From NCBI GenBank assembly GCA_001316125.1, contig BBCS01000001.1:62001-126000 (forward strand): DNA of 64,000 nucleotides. Reading direction: 5' to 3'. Below the pieces are notes generated by a model that had not been told where the DNA came from, did no database searches, and saw only the letters and a list, made by a program, of their open reading frames with translations. How positions within the stretch are numbered: the first letter of the stretch is position 1; each line of letters opens with the position of its first letter. This stretch comes from Vulcanisaeta distributa JCM 11213. Lineage in GTDB: Archaea; Thermoproteota; Thermoprotei; Thermoproteales; Thermocladiaceae. Below are positions 40,194-50,910 of this stretch, piece by piece. The position numbers were made by a program, and so were the translations under genes.

Positions 40194-41191
40194 ATGGCGA
40201 AGCTTTACTTCGACGGAGATGCTGAGTTGATAAGGGGTAAGGTTATATCGATGATAGGCTTTGGTAACCAAGGAAGCGCCCAAGCCCTAAATCTTAGGAT
40301 GGTAGTTTCAACGTTATAATAGGTAATATAGAGGATGAGTATGCAAACCGAGCTAGGAGTCTTGGCTTCACTGTGTATTCAATACCGGAAGCTGTTAAGC
40401 GCGGTGATGTTGTGGTTATGGCTATTCCAGATGAGGTTCAGCCAGAGGTTTGGATGAGAGACATTGCGCCGAATTTATCGCCAGGTAAAATCGTGGTCTT
40501 CCTAAGTGGTTATAATGTATATTATGGTTTCATAAAGCCGCCTAAGGACGTTGACGTTATAATGGTCGCTCCGAGGATGATCGGTGAAGGAGTTAGGGAT
40601 AACTTCGTGAATGGTAAGGGATTTCCCGTACTGATCGGTGTTGCGAATAACTATAGTGGTAGGGCATGGGACTACGCACTGGCATACTCAAAGGCCATTG
40701 GTGCCATTGGTAAACCAGGTGGTGTGGCTGTCGAGTCGAGCTTTGAGGAGGAGACGATAACAGACTTATTCAGTGAGCATACGTGGGCTGGGGGGGCATT
40801 CTTATTTCTACTGGCTGAGGGCTATAATGTGCTTGTTGAGAATGGCGTGTCTCCTGAGGCTGCCATGCTTGAGCTTTGGGCCTCTGGTGAATTGATAGCC
40901 ATTACTAAGGCGATCGTTGAGAAGGGATTATTCGCACAGCTTAAGGGTCATTCCACGACTAGTCAATATGGCCACTTAACCTGGGGGGGTCCTAGGTACG
41001 TGACTGATGAGGTTAAGAAATTAATGAGGGAAGCGATTAGGCAAATTAAGGATGGCACATTTGCTAGGGAGTGGGCTCTCGAGAGGATGCTTGGCTATCC
41101 AGTCTTCAATAGGCTTTGGGATGAGATAATGAGAAGTAGGGTTTGGCAGGATGAGGATAGGCTCTATAGGGCCTTGGGTAGGCGTAAGTAA
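40194..41191 (+). CDS. ilvC: Ketol-acid reductoisomerase
   Basis: About 332 codons, class I length. '[17 protein letters not shown]' is the NADPH loop; after a lost G near 40301 the frame resumes '[20 protein letters not shown]'. '[15 protein letters not shown]', '[11 protein letters not shown]', '[12 protein letters not shown]' (metal-binding Asp/Glu) and '[13 protein letters not shown]' follow. It makes the branched-chain amino-acid precursors. Runs of seven G at 40790 ('TWAGGAF') and 40983 ('TWGGPRYV') give one extra Gly each. Confidence 0.88.
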
Positions 41192-41217
41192 ATGCCTATT
41201 ATCTTGTCATTACATAA

Positions 41218-41904
41218 TTACGGGTAACCTGAGGCCATGGCCATTAAAGACGTGGTTATTGGTATCGCCAGGTTATCCTCCATCCCGTATGCTTCGGCTA
41301 ATGCTGCAACTACTGTTACTGCCAGGGAGCCGATTAATTGATTCGTGAATAGGAATAGTACTGTGGCTAGCGATGCCATGCCCACGAGTGTGCCCTCCAT
41401 GGTGGCATTACTAAAGGGCAACCTGACTCTACCGAGGAGTATACCACCTATCGCGCTCATCGTATCGTAGACTATCACTGACATTATCCCGTAAATAACG
41501 TAATTACCAGTTAGCAACTGACTAATTAATACGCCAATGGCGCCCATTAAAATGCCTAAGTAGCCACCTCTTCTTTCATAATCCCTCTCAACACTCTCAA
41601 GCAATTCCTTAACGGTCTTCTCAAGTCTCATTAATCCATCGTCTAGGGTATCTATCGGTATTGCCGAGCCTATTGGCGACTTAGTGATCTGCTGTAGTAT
41701 TGACCTCCTGGCGCTTGTTAATGCATCAAGCAGGACTATGGTAATTATCGGCCTCTTAACCTGGATAACGTATATCACGGAAACGCCTAGGGTAATTAGC
41801 GTGAAGTACAGTGTTGTTGATATGCCGTAGGTCTTCAGGTTCACTATAAATGGTATTATTAAAAATATAGATAGTGCAACGTGGATCAACTTCCTAAGTG
41901 CCAT
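41218..41904 (-). CDS. Dolichol kinase / phosphatidate cytidylyltransferase-like membrane protein
   Basis: About 228 codons from ATG 41904 ('MALRKLIHVALSIFLIIPF'), with seven or eight spans. 'ALRKLIHVAL' at the start, 'VIVYDTMSAIGGILLGRVRLPFSN' with 'ATMEGTLVGMASLATVL', and 'AEAYGMEDNLAIPI' near the end are the family marks. The fold uses CTP to phosphorylate or activate a polyprenyl lipid. In this archaeon it may act on archaeal lipid precursors (inference). A start 36 bases upstream is possible. It overlaps the DUF371 stop by 11 bases. Confidence 0.7.
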   Translation of the reverse strand: MALRKLIHVALSIFLIIPFIVNLKTYGISTTLYFTLITLGVSVIYVIQVKRPIITIVLLDALTSARRSILQQITKSPIGSAIPIDTLDDGLMRLEKTVKELLESVERDYERRGGYLGILMGAIGVLISQLLTGNYVIYGIMSVIVYDTMSAIGGILLGRVRLPFSNATMEGTLVGMASLATVLFLFTNQLIGSLAVTVVAALAEAYGMEDNLAIPITTSLMAMASGYP

Positions 41905-42364
41905 CGCCTTCAACTGTTCTATCCTGCTCAAGGTCAACACCTATAATATAGACTGTCAAGGAGCTCTCTTTCTTTAACCTATCTATGAGCCTTCTATCTA
42001 TATCAATCGCCGCCTTATTCGCCCTAATCATTAGTGTTGCATCATCAATGTAATTACTCCTCCTAATGATTAATTTATTATCATTGCCCAGGGTGAGCTT
42101 TGAGGAGCCCATACCAACTACGTAGTCGAGATAGTCGTCAACCACAAACATTACTATCACTATTGACCCATCCTTCTTAATAATCTCCTTAAGTTCGGGG
42201 CTTATACCCGATAAACCCTTATCGGCCTTAATACCGATTATACAATCACCCCCCCTGGGCGTTAAGTAATCATCCCTTGTAATCTCAATCGTGGTCCTAT
42301 GCCTAGCCCTAACATTGACATGACCCCCCCAAGCCCTTATCCTATCAATGACTACCCGAACCAC
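41894..42364 (-). CDS. DUF371 protein
   Basis: 156 residues, intact. 'NVRARHRTTIEITRDDYLT' and 'DCIIGIKADKGLSGI' are the conserved core of this archaeal family of unknown function. The family has Gly-His before the first and Gly-Asp-Cys-Ile in the second; here runs of seven C (42248, 42324) give 'WGGHVNV' and 'RGGDCII', one Gly too many each. Overlaps the lipid-kinase-like gene downstream, so translated with it. Confidence 0.85.
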   Translation of the reverse strand: MVRVVIDRIRAWGGHVNVRARHRTTIEITRDDYLTPRGGDCIIGIKADKGLSGISPELKEIIKKDGSIVIVMFVVDDYLDYVVGMGSSKLTLGNDNKLIIRRSNYIDDATLMIRANKAAIDIDRRLIDRLKKESSLTVYIIGVDLEQDRTVEGDGT

Positions 42365-42415
42365 GTAGATTTATATCAATAAAGCTTAATTATCTTAATT
42401 TTAACGGTAATAATA

Positions 42416-43544
42416 ATGGATATTGAGGAGAGATTGTCATTGATAACCAGGTATCCAACGGAGGAGGTACTCACGGTTGACGAGTTAAGGCAATACCTGG
42501 AGACAGGGGCTAAGCTGAAGCATTACATAGGCTTTGAAATAAGTGGCTATATACACATTGGTACGGGCATTGTAAGTCTATCAAAGGTTGTTGATTTGCA
42601 GAGGGCTGGTATTGAGGTTTCGATATTGCTCGCTGATGTGCACTCATGGCTTAATAATAAACTTGGCGGTGACCTTGAACTAATTAGGAAGGTTGCAAAT
42701 AGGTATTACGTAGAGACGTTCAAAAAAGCCATTGAGGTTCTTGGTGGAGACCCAGACAACGTTAAATTCTACATGGCGAGCGACTTATACCACAATAATG
42801 ATGAGTACTGGTACTTAATACTCGACCTTGCCAGGATGACGAACCTAGCCGACATTAGGCATAGTCTAACAATACTTGGTAGGAGGATGGGTGAGTCAAT
42901 ACCCATGTCATGGCTCGTATACCCACTGCTCCAGGTGGCTGACGTATTCGTGATAGGCTCACACATTGCGCATGGCGGTATTGACCAGAGGAAGGCCTAT
43001 GTGCTTGCGAGGGAAGTCGCTTTGAGGGTTAGGTTTTACCCATTGATGCTTAATAATGAGAAGGTAAAGCCAATAGCCCTATTTCACAGCCTAATACCAG
43101 CCTTAACATAACTGGGAAGGAGTCTAAAGAGGAGTTGAGTGAGATGAAGATGAGCAAGTCATTACCGGATACCGCCATATTTCTACACGATAGTGCTGAA
43201 GCCATTCGTCAAAAGATACTCAAGGCGTATTGTCCACCCAGGGAGACTAAGATGAACCCCCCCGTGATTGAGCTTGCGCATTTGTTCTCATTCAGGGAGC
43301 GTAGGGATAGACCATTCATTATCGAGAGACCACAACAATACGGTGGTGGAAGGCTTGAGTTCTGGACGTTCGATGAATTAGTCAAGGCGTATACCGAGGG
43401 TAAGATACACCCCCCCTGGACCTTAAGAATGCTGTCGCTGATGAGGTTGTTAAGTACCTCGAGCCAATAATTAAGTGGTTCCAGGAGGGGCAAGGAGCCA
43501 AGTTGATAGAGGAGATGAGTAACATAATGAAGATAACGAGGTAG
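42416..43544 (+). CDS. tyrS: Tyrosyl-tRNA synthetase
   Basis: About 376 codons. Class I marks: '[15 protein letters not shown]' (HIGH region), 'KMSKSLPDT' in '[10 protein letters not shown]'. Tyr-specific text: '[18 protein letters not shown]' and '[19 protein letters not shown]'. It charges tRNA-Tyr in the cytosol. Frame breaks near 43108 ('[11 protein letters not shown]') and at 43410 (seven C where five are needed: '[19 protein letters not shown]'). A second C run of seven at 43257 gives 'MNPPVIELA', one Pro over the family's 'NPV'. Confidence 0.9.
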
Positions 43545-43546
43545 TA

Positions 43547-44727
43547 CTACTCCATTAGTTCCCTAATTAATTTACTAATTATACCTGGTTCAATTAGTGA
43601 TAGTTCATTAATTACTGAGAAGATCGCTCTAACAAATGACCATGGTCTTCTTGAGGCCGCCTTTAATATTGCATCGATATGATTATCATAATCATCAACA
43701 TCAACACTAACCTTATTCATCGACTGTATCACATCGCTAAGGCTCTTATTTATCATCATGTGCAGAATATATGATGCAGAGCTTAATGCCTTCACCTTTC
43801 CCTTAATATACCTTCTAAATAATGCGTCGTAGATGAACAATGCATCATTTATTGATAGACCCTCCCTTATGGCACTGTTTATACTCTCGGCGAGTAGCCT
43901 TGCACTTAGCATGCCCATTATGATTCCACCCCCTGTCATTGGCTTGACGAAACCTCCGGCATCACCAATAACCGCCGTGTTACCCATAACTACGTGACTT
44001 GGTGATCCACTAATTATTATCTTACCTCCAAATGGCTTTAATTGTTCCGCCTTTATTATCTTTAATAATTCCGTGAATTTAACCCACACATTCACATCAT
44101 CAGCTAACCCAACCCTAAAATCGTGAAAGTCCTTTGGAACAATCCAGGCAAAATAATGTTCACTAAGCTTCCTATCAAAAATAACCACAATCTCCTCATC
44201 ACTCCTAGGCATTAACTCACTTATACTGAATGACTTAGTATCAGTCTGTACGCCGTAAACATGGACTGGCTTCCACGGAATGATATTCCTCGTTAATGCC
44301 ATATTAGCGCCCTCGGCAATTACGGCGAGGTTAAATGCCTCCTGTCTTGCCTTAGTCCTAATGAATCCATTACCTAACTCAATAACTCTCTCGCCAAGCA
44401 TCAATGTGCGCTGCCTAAACCATCGGCGAGGTAATGCTCAAGACCCGGCCTATCAAGCATTGCTATGGCTTTTCTCTTAAAGTCGAAGGTTATACTATTA
44501 CCGCTTAAGTCCGTTATCCTTACATACCTGTAGGTATTTACGACAGGAGGTGATATACCAAGCGGTTTTAAGGAGTCGAGGTTAATAAGCCCCCCCGTAC
44601 AATGAGGCGGCATTCCGAGCATTTTATCTTCCTCGAATATCGTTACATTCATAACCTTGCTCAACTCACGGGCTAAATAAAGTCCACTGGGTCCGGCGCC
44701 AACGATTACGGCATCGCTCTTGCTCAT
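43547..44727 (-). CDS. Geranylgeranyl reductase family flavoprotein
   Basis: About 393 codons. 'AVIVGAGPSGLYLARELSK' binds FAD; 'LDRPGLEHYLADG', 'YFAWIVPKDFHDFRVGLAD', and 'VIGDAGGFVKPMTGGGIIMGM' are typical of the archaeal digeranylgeranylglycerophospholipid reductase family that saturates the isoprenoid chains of membrane lipids. A base is missing near 44405. The run of seven C at 44589 yields 'PHCTGGLINL', one Gly too many. Stop is 3 bases from the convergent tyrS stop. Confidence 0.85.
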
Positions 44728-44785
44728 TTTTAATTGTCTATGGAGGAATTAACAATTTAATATATGTTTTAGTCCCTATTCCTAA

Positions 44786-46492
44786 ATGACGCTGAGTTAT
44801 ACTAAGGTTATTGCGGATCCAGCGCTTGGTTGGATTAGGCTAACCAGTGAGGAGACTAGGTTTATTGATTCCTGTAAGTACATGCAGAGGCTACGGTACA
44901 TACATCAGCTTGGTTTAACATTCATGGTTTATCCATCAGCCCACCATAGTAGGTTTGAGCACTCACTTGGTACTCTTCAGATAGCGACATTAATGCTTGA
45001 GCGAATGCTTAGGTCTAATGATGTAAGGGAGTCATTACTTAACCTTGGTAAATCCATGGGCCTTGACACTGAAGATGAGATAATAATGCACATGAGAATA
45101 GCGGCATTACTTCATGACCTGGGTCATCTACCCTTCTCCCACGTGTTTGAGGGGGTCTTTGGTCAGGGTATTGATCCATTAATCATGAACTGTAGTAGGG
45201 GAGTTAATGAGGAGGTTTTGGGTAGGGTCTTTAAGGGTCCCTTTAAGGAGCATGAGTTAATAACGTATTTTATACTTACGAATAATGATGAGTTTAAGAG
45301 TGTGCTTAAAGAATCGATGCCAGATATCGATTTACGTGTAATAAAGGCGTTACTGCACAGTGACATGGTGATTAAGATCTCGGAATTATTACCGCAATAC
45401 ATGGACGTAATTGGTTATGACGACATAGCATTTCTTAAGTCACTCGGTGATGAGTTAAAGTCGCTCAATATTTTGAGGAATCTGATATCTGGTGACCTTG
45501 ATGCTGATAGGGTGGAGTACGTACTTAGAGATTCCTACCTGACTGGGGCTAGCATTGGTTCTGTAATTAGTGTTAGCGATATTGAGAGGATACTTGATAA
45601 TATGAAAATTGTGAGGAGTAGTAAGGATTATGTATTGGCATTTGATGAGAAGGCAAGGGCTAATCTGGAGGGCTTCATAATTGCGCGCTTTAACATATAT
45701 AAGCTCGTCTATCTGCATCATAAGGTCGTATTATTTAATACGTTAGCTAGGAACTTAATGAGTGAATTGTTGAGGCATTATGATGAGCTTAATGATGATA
45801 TTAGGGATTATCTGTGTCGAATATATCGTTTTTCAATCGGTCATTTAAAGGATTATGATGTCATGTATATAATAGATGATTATTTATTATCAGTATTACT
45901 AAGGAATAGGCAATACCTCATAAATAGGATACGCAACATTTCTAAGTTTCTGGATCCCTTAATAACGAGGAGTACGACATTTAAGGCAATGTGGAAGAGG
46001 GATTTCGAGTTTATAAATCTCGTTAATAAACAAGGTGTTGAACTTACGCTGATAAATGACGTATTTCCATACCTACTCAGTAAGGGTGAATCTAAGGATG
46101 AGGTTTTGCGAGCATTCTATAATGAGTTGAAAAAGGAACTCAGCGAAGCATCGATTACTTGTTTACGTAACCTAACCAATAATCGCTTTATTGAGTCATC
46201 AATAATAATAGGGTTTAGGACATTTGAACCTGAGGCAAGACTTAGTATAATTCATGGAGATTCCTTAGTTAGTATTAATGAATTATCACCACTCGCTATG
46301 TCCGTGGCAGATGCATGGAAAAGATCCCCACATGTGTTCGCATTCGTGGACATCGAAGAGCTGAGTAATGCCTGCCAGGGCATTGACATTAATACCGTCC
46401 TGGATCATCTAAGGGGTTTAGTTGTGAAGGCCATGTATAATGCATTAAGAGGTTTTGGTAATATTATTAGTAAGTATTTCAATAGTTCTTAG
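44786..46492 (+). CDS. HD-domain phosphohydrolase (dGTPase/SAMHD1-like)
   Basis: 568 residues, intact, an exception in this window. 'HHSRFEHSLGTLQIATLML' (His and Arg) and the metal pair in 'AALLHDLGHLPFSHVFEG' (HD) are at the start; 'HSDMVIKISELLPQ' and 'SGDLDADRVEYVLRDSYL' supply the further Asp ligands. The C-terminal ~250 residues are helical and unassigned. Such enzymes hydrolyse dNTPs or related nucleotides; archaeal ones are not well characterised. Confidence 0.85.
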   Translation: MTLSYTKVIADPALGWIRLTSEETRFIDSCKYMQRLRYIHQLGLTFMVYPSAHHSRFEHSLGTLQIATLMLERMLRSNDVRESLLNLGKSMGLDTEDEIIMHMRIAALLHDLGHLPFSHVFEGVFGQGIDPLIMNCSRGVNEEVLGRVFKGPFKEHELITYFILTNNDEFKSVLKESMPDIDLRVIKALLHSDMVIKISELLPQYMDVIGYDDIAFLKSLGDELKSLNILRNLISGDLDADRVEYVLRDSYLTGASIGSVISVSDIERILDNMKIVRSSKDYVLAFDEKARANLEGFIIARFNIYKLVYLHHKVVLFNTLARNLMSELLRHYDELNDDIRDYLCRIYRFSIGHLKDYDVMYIIDDYLLSVLLRNRQYLINRIRNISKFLDPLITRSTTFKAMWKRDFEFINLVNKQGVELTLINDVFPYLLSKGESKDEVLRAFYNELKKELSEASITCLRNLTNNRFIESSIIIGFRTFEPEARLSIIHGDSLVSINELSPLAMSVADAWKRSPHVFAFVDIEELSNACQGIDINTVLDHLRGLVVKAMYNALRGFGNIISKYFNSS

Positions 46493-46747
46493 ATAGTGAA
46501 GACCCTCACTACTTAGTGTTACCTTACCATTACTGATACTTATCACGTCAAGTAAATGAATAATATCGTCAGAACTAATTGAGTATCCCATACTATTTAG
46601 GTGCTGCGTTATTTTTGAGATGAGGCTGGGAAATTCGTTAACGCTTATGTTCCCTAACCTATTAAGCTCCCTAACAACTACCAACTTAAGGATTAATGTG
46701 TCTGGATTTTTTTGTGAATGCATCAATACTAAATTATGGTAACTCAC
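46445..46747 (-). CDS. Small helical protein, possible wHTH, 100 aa
   Basis: 100-residue intact frame, overlapping the end of the HD gene by 48 bases. 'LKLVVVRELNRLGNISVNEF' and 'SSDDIIHLLDVISISNGKVTLSSEGLHYLR' look like helices followed by a beta wing, as in a winged helix. Support is only the frame and its plausible composition. A second start 24 bases downstream ('MHSQKNPD') may be the true one. Confidence 0.45.
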   Translation of the reverse strand: MSYHNLVLMHSQKNPDTLILKLVVVRELNRLGNISVNEFPSLISKITQHLNSMGYSISSDDIIHLLDVISISNGKVTLSSEGLHYLRTIEILTNNITKTS

Positions 46748-46808
46748 TTATTAAGCTAATGAATAAAACATTACCTCTGTGTAGGCTAAAACTTTCGATT
46801 TTTATAAT

Positions 46809-47970
46809 TTAAAATAAATCAACAGGGTACCTACTTATTGCCCTTGAACCTGATTCCGTGACTAATATAGTATCCTCAATCCTAATGCCACCAACGCCCT
46901 TAATGTAGACGCCAGGCTCCACCGTTATTACTTCACTTGGTTTTAATTCCTCATCACTTGAAGGACCTATTGATGGTCTCTCATGAACCTCAATCCCAAC
47001 TCCATGCCCCGTACTATGTATGTAATACGAGTCAAAGCCGTACTCAGCTAATACATTCCTCGCTATTGAATCTACATCCTTAGCTTTAACGCCGGGTCTA
47101 ACGGAATTAGATGCCTTCCTAAACGCCTCAAGCACGGCTAGTGCAGCATCCTTTATTTTACCGCTTATGGATCCCACGGCAATGGTCCTCGTCATATCAG
47201 TGCAGTAAAGGTGATATCGAGCACCAACATCGATAGTCACAAACTCTCCCCCCTCCTTATTACTCTATCTGTGAATACATGGTGCGGATATGCGCCATTT
47301 GGTCCTGAGGCAACGATAGGCTTAAACGCCACATCCTCAGCCCCCCCCTATCAATCATTCCTTGATACAGCATTGCAGCCACATCCCTCTCCCTCCTACC
47401 CTCAAGGCCGTTCTTCAGCACATCGTCAAGGGCCTCCTCAGTTATTCGTGTAGCCTCCTCAATCATCCTTACCTCATACTCATCCTTAACCTCCCTCAAT
47501 CTCAATATTGATTCATTAATATTCACGATCTTGATACCCACGGAATTAAGCTCCTTAGCCACTGGCGAATCTGGATTATCGATGCCAACAATATTATTAG
47601 GCTTGAGTCCAACCTCCCTAAGTAGGTAATCACCGATGCTCTTAGACACGAACAAGCTCTCCCCTGGCATTCTACGTGGTACTTCAACGGTTGAGTAACT
47701 GATGAGTCTCGTATCACCACCAACAATTTCCTGAACTCTCTGTAGGTCAAGTCTTGGAACTATTAATGTCGTATCCATTGATCTATTAACGATAAGCATT
47801 AACCCGCTATCAACACCTGTGAAGTACTCAAGGTTTGCTTCATTAACTATGACGATTACGTCCAAGCTTAATTCATCAAAAAGACCCAGCACCTTATTTA
47901 TGTGATCCTTAATTATACCCACGACATGATTAGAAGTTAATACATTTTTAAATAGCTTCTCTCTATTCAA
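46809..47970 (-). CDS. pepQ: M24 metallopeptidase (Xaa-Pro dipeptidase, PepQ-like)
   Basis: About 385 codons. Two metals are held by 'TIDVGARYHLYCTDMTR' (two Asp), 'HSTGHGVGIEVHERP' (His), 'VITVEPGVYI' (Glu) and 'GGIRIEDTILV' (Glu). N-terminal creatinase-type half contains 'EANLEYFTGVDSGLMLIV'. It removes a residue before Pro from dipeptides. Frame breaks at 47248 (six C for four, 'RRGEFVTIDVG') and near 47341, where a C run of seven interrupts 'DRGAEDVAFKPIVASG'. The long start at 47970 lies only 5 bases from the divergent gene, so the true start may be later. Confidence 0.85.
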
Positions 47971-47975
47971 TATTA

Positions 47976-48686
47976 ATGATTAACTGGAGCGTGGAGTCTG
48001 AGGATGCTTTGATGACTACGTATATACATAGGTACTCAGTGCTTGGTAAGACCATTGAGACGAGGGTCGTATATGATAAGGCAATTAACAAGTATAAGCT
48101 AAGGTTTATATCGATAAAGCCTGTAAATGAGATTGAAATATCTCTACTCACAATATTAACTCCTCATTTTAAATTCACAATAGACTATGTACAGGACAGT
48201 AAGGTGGCGATGATATATCCAAGCCCTGAGGCCGAGTTGTATGACGATTTACAGTCGGTGAGTACGTACGTCGACTCATTAACAACATTAATGATCGAGT
48301 TATTGAGCTACTCAAGTAATCCTCTATTAAGGACTGAGATTAATTATGAGCTTGCATCGAGGAATTGGATACTCGATTTAAGCGATACCTCAGCGAGTAT
48401 GTTTAAGGTTTATGATACCAAGGTTGGTGTGATAAGGGTATCTGTGGAGCTTGAGCATCGCCAATTGGAGTTGGGCAAGGTTAAGGTGGATGTGCTTGTC
48501 AGGGCTATAACGGCATTGAAGTGCGTGGTTGATTCCTTAGTAAATAAGGGATTTAATGCCCAAATAGTTTATGAGGACTTAGGTATAGCGCATTTAACGG
48601 CTGAGTTTCCCAGCCTTGGGATACTAACATTAATAGCCTCGAAAATTGATGATATGATTAATGAGGTAGAAAGATCGTGCTCCTAA
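47976..48686 (+). CDS. Unknown protein, ~236 aa
   Basis: Intact frame, mixed alpha/beta, no membrane span: 'RFISIKPVNEIEISLL', 'YVDSLTTLMIELLSYSS', 'NWILDLSDTSASMFKVYDTK', 'VDVLVRAITALKCVVDSLVNKG'. No family recognised. The 5' end lies back to back with the M24 peptidase gene; an inner ATG at 48012 ('MTTYIHRYSVLGKTIETRV') leaves more room for promoters and may be the start. The next gene encodes a membrane-anchored wHTH on the same strand. Confidence 0.6.
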   Translation: MINWSVESEDALMTTYIHRYSVLGKTIETRVVYDKAINKYKLRFISIKPVNEIEISLLTILTPHFKFTIDYVQDSKVAMIYPSPEAELYDDLQSVSTYVDSLTTLMIELLSYSSNPLLRTEINYELASRNWILDLSDTSASMFKVYDTKVGVIRVSVELEHRQLELGKVKVDVLVRAITALKCVVDSLVNKGFNAQIVYEDLGIAHLTAEFPSLGILTLIASKIDDMINEVERSCS

Positions 48687-48763
48687 GTGGCCGTACATTT
48701 ACGTTCTACTTCTTTTATTTATTTATATGATTTATTAAGAACCAGTGTAATTTATAAATAAGT

Positions 48764-49259
48764 ATGTCATTTACTATGCCTTGTATGGTTATGATAAATA
48801 CGTACAACTATTACTTAGTGGTTTCCGTGGCTCTCATTCAATTTGCAATATTATCATCATTCATTTATCAAATATTTAGAGAAGCAAGAAAACCAATAGA
48901 TAAAGATACGGAGAATGTTAGGGTTAATAAATCGTCATCTATCGTTAATCAACTCGAGTTTGATACTATGAGCAGGAGTAAAGAGAGTGCGGTGGATGTT
49001 AATGAGCTAATTGCGAATATCAATGAGGACGAGATAAGGTTCTATCCTACCTATTAAGCAGGGGGCGGTGATGCGTATCAAGCAGAGATCGCGAGAGAAT
49101 TGGGGGTTGCCCAAAAGTACTGTTTCTAGAATAATAAGGAGATTGCATGATAGGGGGTTAATAACCGTTAGAAGGGTAGGCAGGTTTAGTTATGTTCAGG
49201 TTACGGACATTGATTACGTGAGTGACATAATTAGTAGATTAAGTCCTAACAAGTCGTGA
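48764..49259 (+). CDS. Membrane-anchored winged-helix regulator
   Basis: About 164 codons. One span near the N-terminus ('NYYLVVSVALIQFAILSSFIYQIF'), a polar linker, then a winged helix: with breaks repaired, 'YQAEIARELGLPKSTVSRIIRRLHDRGLITVRRVGRFSYV'. So the DNA-binding part is cytosolic and attached to the membrane, a one-component signalling design. The frame is broken near 49040 and by G runs of five for four at 49062-49066 and near 49105. Same design as the regulator at 60735, but without its metal motif. Confidence 0.72.
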
Positions 49260-50114
49260 GGATAATTTATCGGCAATCTCGTTCACAATACTATTATTGA
49301 TGATGCCATAAGGTCCCTCACCCATGGTCTTAGCAACCGCGACAGCGTTTGAGAAGAGGAATGACCACTCGAGGTCCTCACCCCCTACTGATCATGTACG
49401 TTAATGAACAGGTTAACACATCACCGGCACCTGTTGGATCCCTCACATTGACTATGCCGTCCGTGAAAACACGGAGTTTATGATCATTATACAGCAGTAC
49501 TGACCCATTGGCGCCCATGGTTAACACCACGACTTACCCGGGTACTTATTGACTATGGTTTCGAACTCACTTATCGGTACGTCATCAACGCTGGCCTTAA
49601 CTATGTCTGCATACCCAATTATCTTCGTAATATCATCAATATTAACCTTAGTCTTCACATAATTATTTTCATCAAATACCCTAGTAAATCCCTGTAAATC
49701 AACGCCCATGAATCTAATACTCCTCCTAATATGTCGTAAAACCTCCAGGCTAATCTCCCTGGCTATTGGATTTACCGCAACAGTATCAGGTAATTCGTAG
49801 AGATCATCTATTGAGAAGTCCTTACACCTGGCCAATAACCTTAACTTCCTTGTTGTATCGTAATACGTTATTTCATAGGACGTACTATTACAATTACTTA
49901 GCATCCTAATTCTATCCGTAACTATGCCCCTACTCCTATAATCGATTAAATAATCATTGAAGTCATTACCAACCAAAGTGATTGGTAGTGGATCAATGCC
50001 TATTTGCTTAAGGTAGAACGAACAATATGTCGGTGCACCACCTGGTGACCTCCTAACCGTTGAACCCCCCCTCCTTATTATGTCAATGGCTGCATGACCG
50101 ATTATTCCAAGCAT
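49239..50114 (-). CDS. PfkB-family carbohydrate kinase
   Basis: About 290 codons. 'SPGGAPTYCSFYLKQIG' at the N-terminus and, after a frame break near 49530, 'VVLTMGANGSVLLYNDHKLRV' and the catalytic loop 'VRDPTGAGDVLTC' (GAGD with the base Asp). The substrate is a sugar, nucleoside or similar. A second break at 49380 (five C for four). The C-terminal end overlaps the convergent membrane regulator by 20 bases. ATG 50114 overlaps the stop of the next gene upstream, so both are one operon. Confidence 0.78.
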
Positions 50115-50848
50115 TAGGAATCCTTATTAACAGCAGTTAATAAATTATTAGGGATGAAGACATCGAGCAATAACTTAATAGAATGCCCAATCCTACCAAG
50201 TCTAATATCGTTTATAACCCTCGATGACTTTATCAACGACATTATTATGCTCGTGAAGTTGTTAATGCCCTCAATGGTTGATACCAATGATACCCTAACC
50301 TCATCACCACTACTCTCCTTCACTATTATCAAACCATCATTACTGTAAATCCTAACTCTACCCCCCCTAATGTACTCCCTATACCCAGGGAATTTAATAT
50401 TACCATTTGCCATAAGCCTTAGGTAGGCTGTATAGATCATGAAACTAGACTTTATGTAATTCCTCAGTACCGCATCAATAACACTTAATAACTCATTCAT
50501 AGCATTTCCATGGAAGCTAACACCCCTAAGAAATTCTTCATTAACGCGATACCTAATGTACGACGCCTTACCATCCTTAATACTCAACTCATAAAGCGCC
50601 AACTCACCCCTTAATAATGCGTAGACCTCAATACTAGATAAGTCACCCCAAATGATGGGCCTAACCGGCTTGCTCTCTATATATGATCCTTGATATGGAA
50701 TTAGCATCACGTAATTACCGGTCTTGCCGCATGATGTTACGAAATCAATATAATTATCCCTATGCATAATACAGAGTAGTTCATCGTCCAGTCTAAGCGG
50801 TAAAATCGGGTGCCTTCTCATGATTAGGAATTTAGGTAGCACAATCAT
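50114..50848 (-). CDS. Unknown protein, 244 aa, upstream of PfkB kinase
   Basis: Intact frame, mixed alpha/beta, no span: 'MIVLPKFLIMRRHPILPLRLDDELLCIMHRD', 'NAMNELLSVIDAVLRNYIKSS', 'GDEVRVSLVSTIEGINNFT'. No family recognised. The stop overlaps the ATG of the sugar kinase, which suggests a shared task. The run of seven C at 50352 ('YIRGGRVRI') may add one Gly. Confidence 0.58.
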   Translation of the reverse strand: MIVLPKFLIMRRHPILPLRLDDELLCIMHRDNYIDFVTSCGKTGNYVMLIPYQGSYIESKPVRPIIWGDLSSIEVYALLRGELALYELSIKDGKASYIRYRVNEEFLRGVSFHGNAMNELLSVIDAVLRNYIKSSFMIYTAYLRLMANGNIKFPGYREYIRGGRVRIYSNDGLIIVKESSGDEVRVSLVSTIEGINNFTSIIMSLIKSSRVINDIRLGRIGHSIKLLLDVFIPNNLLTAVNKDS

Positions 50849-50910
50849 TAGCTGCTACGGTATTTAATAGCCTAAAACTCAATTTCAGGGATATTACTAA
50901 AAGAAAGATA

